Notes under the pieces: model-generated
Seen by the model: only the letters and a program-made list of their open reading frames with translations
Told to the model about the DNA's origin: nothing
Databases searched by the model: none
Origin: Stratiolaelaps scimitus
Taxonomy: Eukaryota > Arthropoda > Arachnida > Mesostigmata > Laelapidae
Assembly: GCA_019614645.1 (NCBI GenBank)
Contig: JABWDB010000009.1
Location: 7,235,501 to 7,299,500 of the forward strand
Reading direction: 5' to 3'
Length of the DNA stretch: 64,000 nt
Shown: piece after piece, positions 61,335-64,000 of the stretch
Numbering within the stretch: the first letter of the stretch is position 1
Layout of the letters: each line of letters begins with the position of its first letter
Position numbers and translations under genes: made by a program

Positions 61335-62796
61335 CAGTGCTCGATCCTGATTGCGAGGTTCGCCACTTAACTGGCTTCTGTATACAGAACGGTTGATCGT
61401 GTCACGTAACGCGCCGATGATTTGACGTACGCAATACGAAGGGCTGAATAGCACACTACGAAGTTTGTTGTTTCCCGACCGACATCTCGTCGCCGCCTAC
61501 TGTATCCCCCGATATTATCCCATATTACTGTTCGTCTCGTGTTGAGGTGACGATGATCAGGCTGATCAACGTGAACGCCTCAGAGGCCACTCGACGCGTC
61601 GAGTTATTGGCGCAATACAATAAATGATGAGTAGTACCTTACATACAGCTCGACTGTAACTTGACGATTGCCAGCTCGTAATAGCGAGCAGTTAACGCTG
61701 CGCGCTGTAATGCGGCCGATTGCGAGCGATTTGAGTTGATGCTGAAGTTGAAATTTAATGGTTTTACCACCATCATCCAATAACTATATTTTATTATTAT
61801 TATTATTGCCAAATAAATGGGCTGATGTATACATACCCATATGATTTATCCCTGTTGCCCGGAAAGTTGAAGCTTCCGTCTGCAGCCAATGCGAGATACC
61901 CACAATATAGAATTCAAGAGGGAGAGAGAGAGTGTGTGTGTGTGTAGGAAGGGAGGCTAACAATGAATCATTCGCCAACGTAAACAACGTAAGATCATGT
62001 GGATGTGAATGTATATGTTTCTACTTGTAAACGAAGAGCACACATGCCTAGCACATAAACGGCGAAGTAACGACGACAAGACAGATGACCTAAAATAGGA
62101 CACAAAAAATATTCGTCATCTGTCCATCCATCCAGCAGTGCATCGTCCAACGTGATAGGAGACCTTCAAGACGAGACGAGCGTAAGATGTAGAGAAAACA
62201 TACAATAAGTGTCAAATGAAAAAGCAGATCACAATTTTTGGTGGGACAGAGTCGACGATTTCTGTGTAGGCTATCAATATGGCCGATGTCAGCGCACACG
62301 CGGAGCGTGATCGATTGAAGAGACGAATCAGACCGCTCATGTTTGCAATACTAGCGAATAATTAAGTGTAAGTATAATGGCAGGCAAATAATTGCACAGA
62401 AATAAACAAATGTATAGAGAGCTTTAAGCTGTACGCAACTGTGGACTGAGCATGGGGAAAGTGGTCAACACAAAAAAAATATATCTATATATATATATAT
62501 ATATGAGATAATTTAATAAAAGTTTATATTTTTATACATGTTAAAGTGTTCTCGCCGAGTATGAAGTCAATGAACAGACGATTAGACCAGTGCGCTAATA
62601 ATTCTGTAATCATAGCTGGGTGTGCCTATGGAGAGTAAATTATAAACTAATATAACAGCGACCTCGTGATTGAATGACAGACGCACCTTTCACGTTCTCT
62701 TTAATTAGCTAAGGATTTAGCAGTATACGCCTTTGTTTATTTACACGATTACATGCGCTCACTAATATTGTTATGCAAAATTATTCATTTATTTAG

Positions 62797-63047
62797 ACAA
62801 TAATTGTCACTAAAATGAATTTGTTGCATGCTAATTATTTGGGAGGCGCAATTGCGGGCTGTGTTGTGGCCAAACGACTATCAGTTAATCATTCGATGCT
62901 GCTAATTACCGGGCCCGGCGGAGCGCCCAGCTCACTGTTGCGTGTTCCGGTCATGTCCGCTGTGTACTTTGGAGAAGACGAACTTCACTTCAAACACCAG
63001 TCAGGGGTAATCGAAGGAGTCGGTTGGGAAGGAACAAAAGCAGATAT

Positions 63048-63094
<47 letters not shown>

Positions 63095-63227
63095 GTATTT
63101 TTTCCTGCCACAGTGTCTCAAGGCTTGCTTCTGGCAGCAGGAAAACACATATTGATAATTACGTTCGTTCAATAAATGGCACGAGCATAACTGTCGAGCC
63201 GGGTAACGCATTGGGAAAATCAGCCGA
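62797..63227 (+). CDS. Possible exons of a GMC oxidoreductase-like gene (partial)
   Basis: A possible exon at 62797-63006 encodes YLGGAIAGCVVAKRLSVN, then MLLITGPGG and LLRVPV. That order resembles the FAD-binding start of GMC oxidoreductases (GGGxAGCVxAxRLSE, then LLLEAGG, then a Pro-containing strand). The acidic residue that normally binds the FAD ribose is replaced, so the domain is diverged or decaying. A second possible exon, 63114-63227, is bounded by CCTGCCACAG and GTAAGA and reads SRLASGSRKTHIDNY and SINGTSITVEPGNALGKSAE. I do not recognise it, and its phase does not fit the first exon's best donor (63007), so an exon is missing or the two are unrelated. Upstream and downstream exons are not visible. 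The gene may continue past the window. Confidence 0.35.
63050..63092. repeat. (TA)n microsatellite between possible GMC exons
   Basis: About 21 TA units, ending about 20 bp before the second acceptor. Confidence 0.95.
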
Positions 63228-64000
63228 GTAAGAAGAGCCTTGAACGCTCTCCGTGAGCTCCGTCGTCATCATTTACTCGTGAGCCACTTGTAACAAATTA
63301 TTTGAAAATCGACAACAAAATATCATATAAGGACCCCCGATTACCATTCAATTAATGACGATAGGAACGTGCATATAGGTCAATTGCGAGATCAACATTA
63401 GCTCTTGATTTATTGTTCAGCGCGGCTCGACGCTAGAGAACGATCGCGATTACGGAGCCGCCTCTCGATCTCCTCTCAGAGTCCGCCAGTAGGTCGTCTC
63501 TATTTACTCGCGGCAGAGACGGGTGTGTCCCCCAACACTCATCTACATTCGATCGAATCGAACTCTAACCGAGGGCACGATTAGAGTTATCCGCTTTTTA
63601 TTCGTCCGGGCACGATATGAGGGAAACGACCATAGTGAACGAGAATAGCAACTACGGCTATTTCCTATGGATTATTAGATGTGTTTACGATCCCAATGCC
63701 ACAACAGTGGTGTCGCCGTGACGTTGTAGTCTTTGTTCAAACATTGGGTAACGACATCACATTCATTAGTATGCAGTAATAATACTATTTACATTACGCA
63801 TCAATATTATAATACAATGAAAGAAGAGATAGCGCGTGCCACAACAGATGAACACTTCGCATCAGACGCTTCGTGGATGTTTGTGCAATTGAAGTGATCT
63901 CGTCGATGTTGTGGATCTTCCGGATCTTTCCTCGTTTTCGTGTGTACGTGTCACTTATTCTGTTATTCTGCCCGATGCAGCGTTCATCAGGCATAATGCA
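63228..64000. other. Window end, nothing recognised
   Basis: No domain-bearing frame. It is probably intron or intergenic sequence downstream of the possible GMC exons. Confidence 0.5.

Larger units (their letters stand above)
60757..62796. other. Downstream of Rictor, no gene recognised
   Basis: It contains Rictor 3' UTR, a double TA tract (60980-61031), a GATT/GGTT repeat (61293-61334), ATT repeats near 61795 and GA/GT repeats near 61920. One frame ending at 61176 reads across the TA tract and is probably spurious. Confidence 0.5.

Overview
This window is eukaryotic nuclear DNA. Genes have GT-AG introns and long intergenic spacers, (TA)n microsatellites are frequent, and there are tRNA-derived retroposons and a decayed R1-like non-LTR retrotransposon. 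The protein set points to an arthropod: a SAMD8/SMSr-type enzyme, a rabaptin that keeps a C-terminal FYVE-like finger, Hakai, and a GMC-like FAD-binding exon. Several genes have no or few coding introns. A mite or other chelicerate is a plausible guess, but nothing in the sequence proves it.

Layout. 0.5-4.4 kb: kinesin-13 microtubule depolymerase (+, seven coding exons). 4.5-12.8 kb: gene-poor and repeat-rich, with SINE-like elements, a decayed R1-like retrotransposon 5' part and a 113-bp near-perfect palindrome. 14.3-15.4 kb: spermine synthase (+, one coding exon). 18.2-23.2 kb: Hakai E3 ubiquitin ligase (-, six coding exons, the first only 13 nt). 25.1-27.3 kb: mitochondrial RNA helicase SUPV3L1/Suv3 (+, one coding exon). 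28.5-29.9 kb: rabaptin-like Rab effector (-, one coding exon). 35.0-36.8 kb: a BTB-BACK-TLDc protein (+, two coding exons). 41.0-52.5 kb: SAMD8/SMSr ceramide phosphoethanolamine synthase (-, seven coding exons, one 5.4-kb intron). 55.1-60.8 kb: Rictor, the mTORC2 scaffold (+, four coding exons). 62.8-63.2 kb: two possible exons of a GMC-like oxidoreductase that may continue past the window.

The genes are unrelated housekeeping genes and do not form a pathway or cluster. They alternate between convergent pairs (spermine synthase/Hakai, SUPV3L1/rabaptin, BTB-TLDc/SAMD8) and divergent pairs (Hakai/SUPV3L1, rabaptin/BTB-TLDc, SAMD8/Rictor). Most exon joins were derived by hand from splice sites, reading phase and remembered family sequences. 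All kinesin and SAMD8 joins agree in phase. The last Hakai junction and the Rictor exon 2/3 junction are less certain.

The most interesting non-coding signal is a small retroposon family. Its copies share a tRNA-like head and a conserved 3' tail ending in a GGCTG...CAGCC hairpin. A similar hairpin ends a poly(A) retroposon that is flanked by 9-bp target-site duplications.
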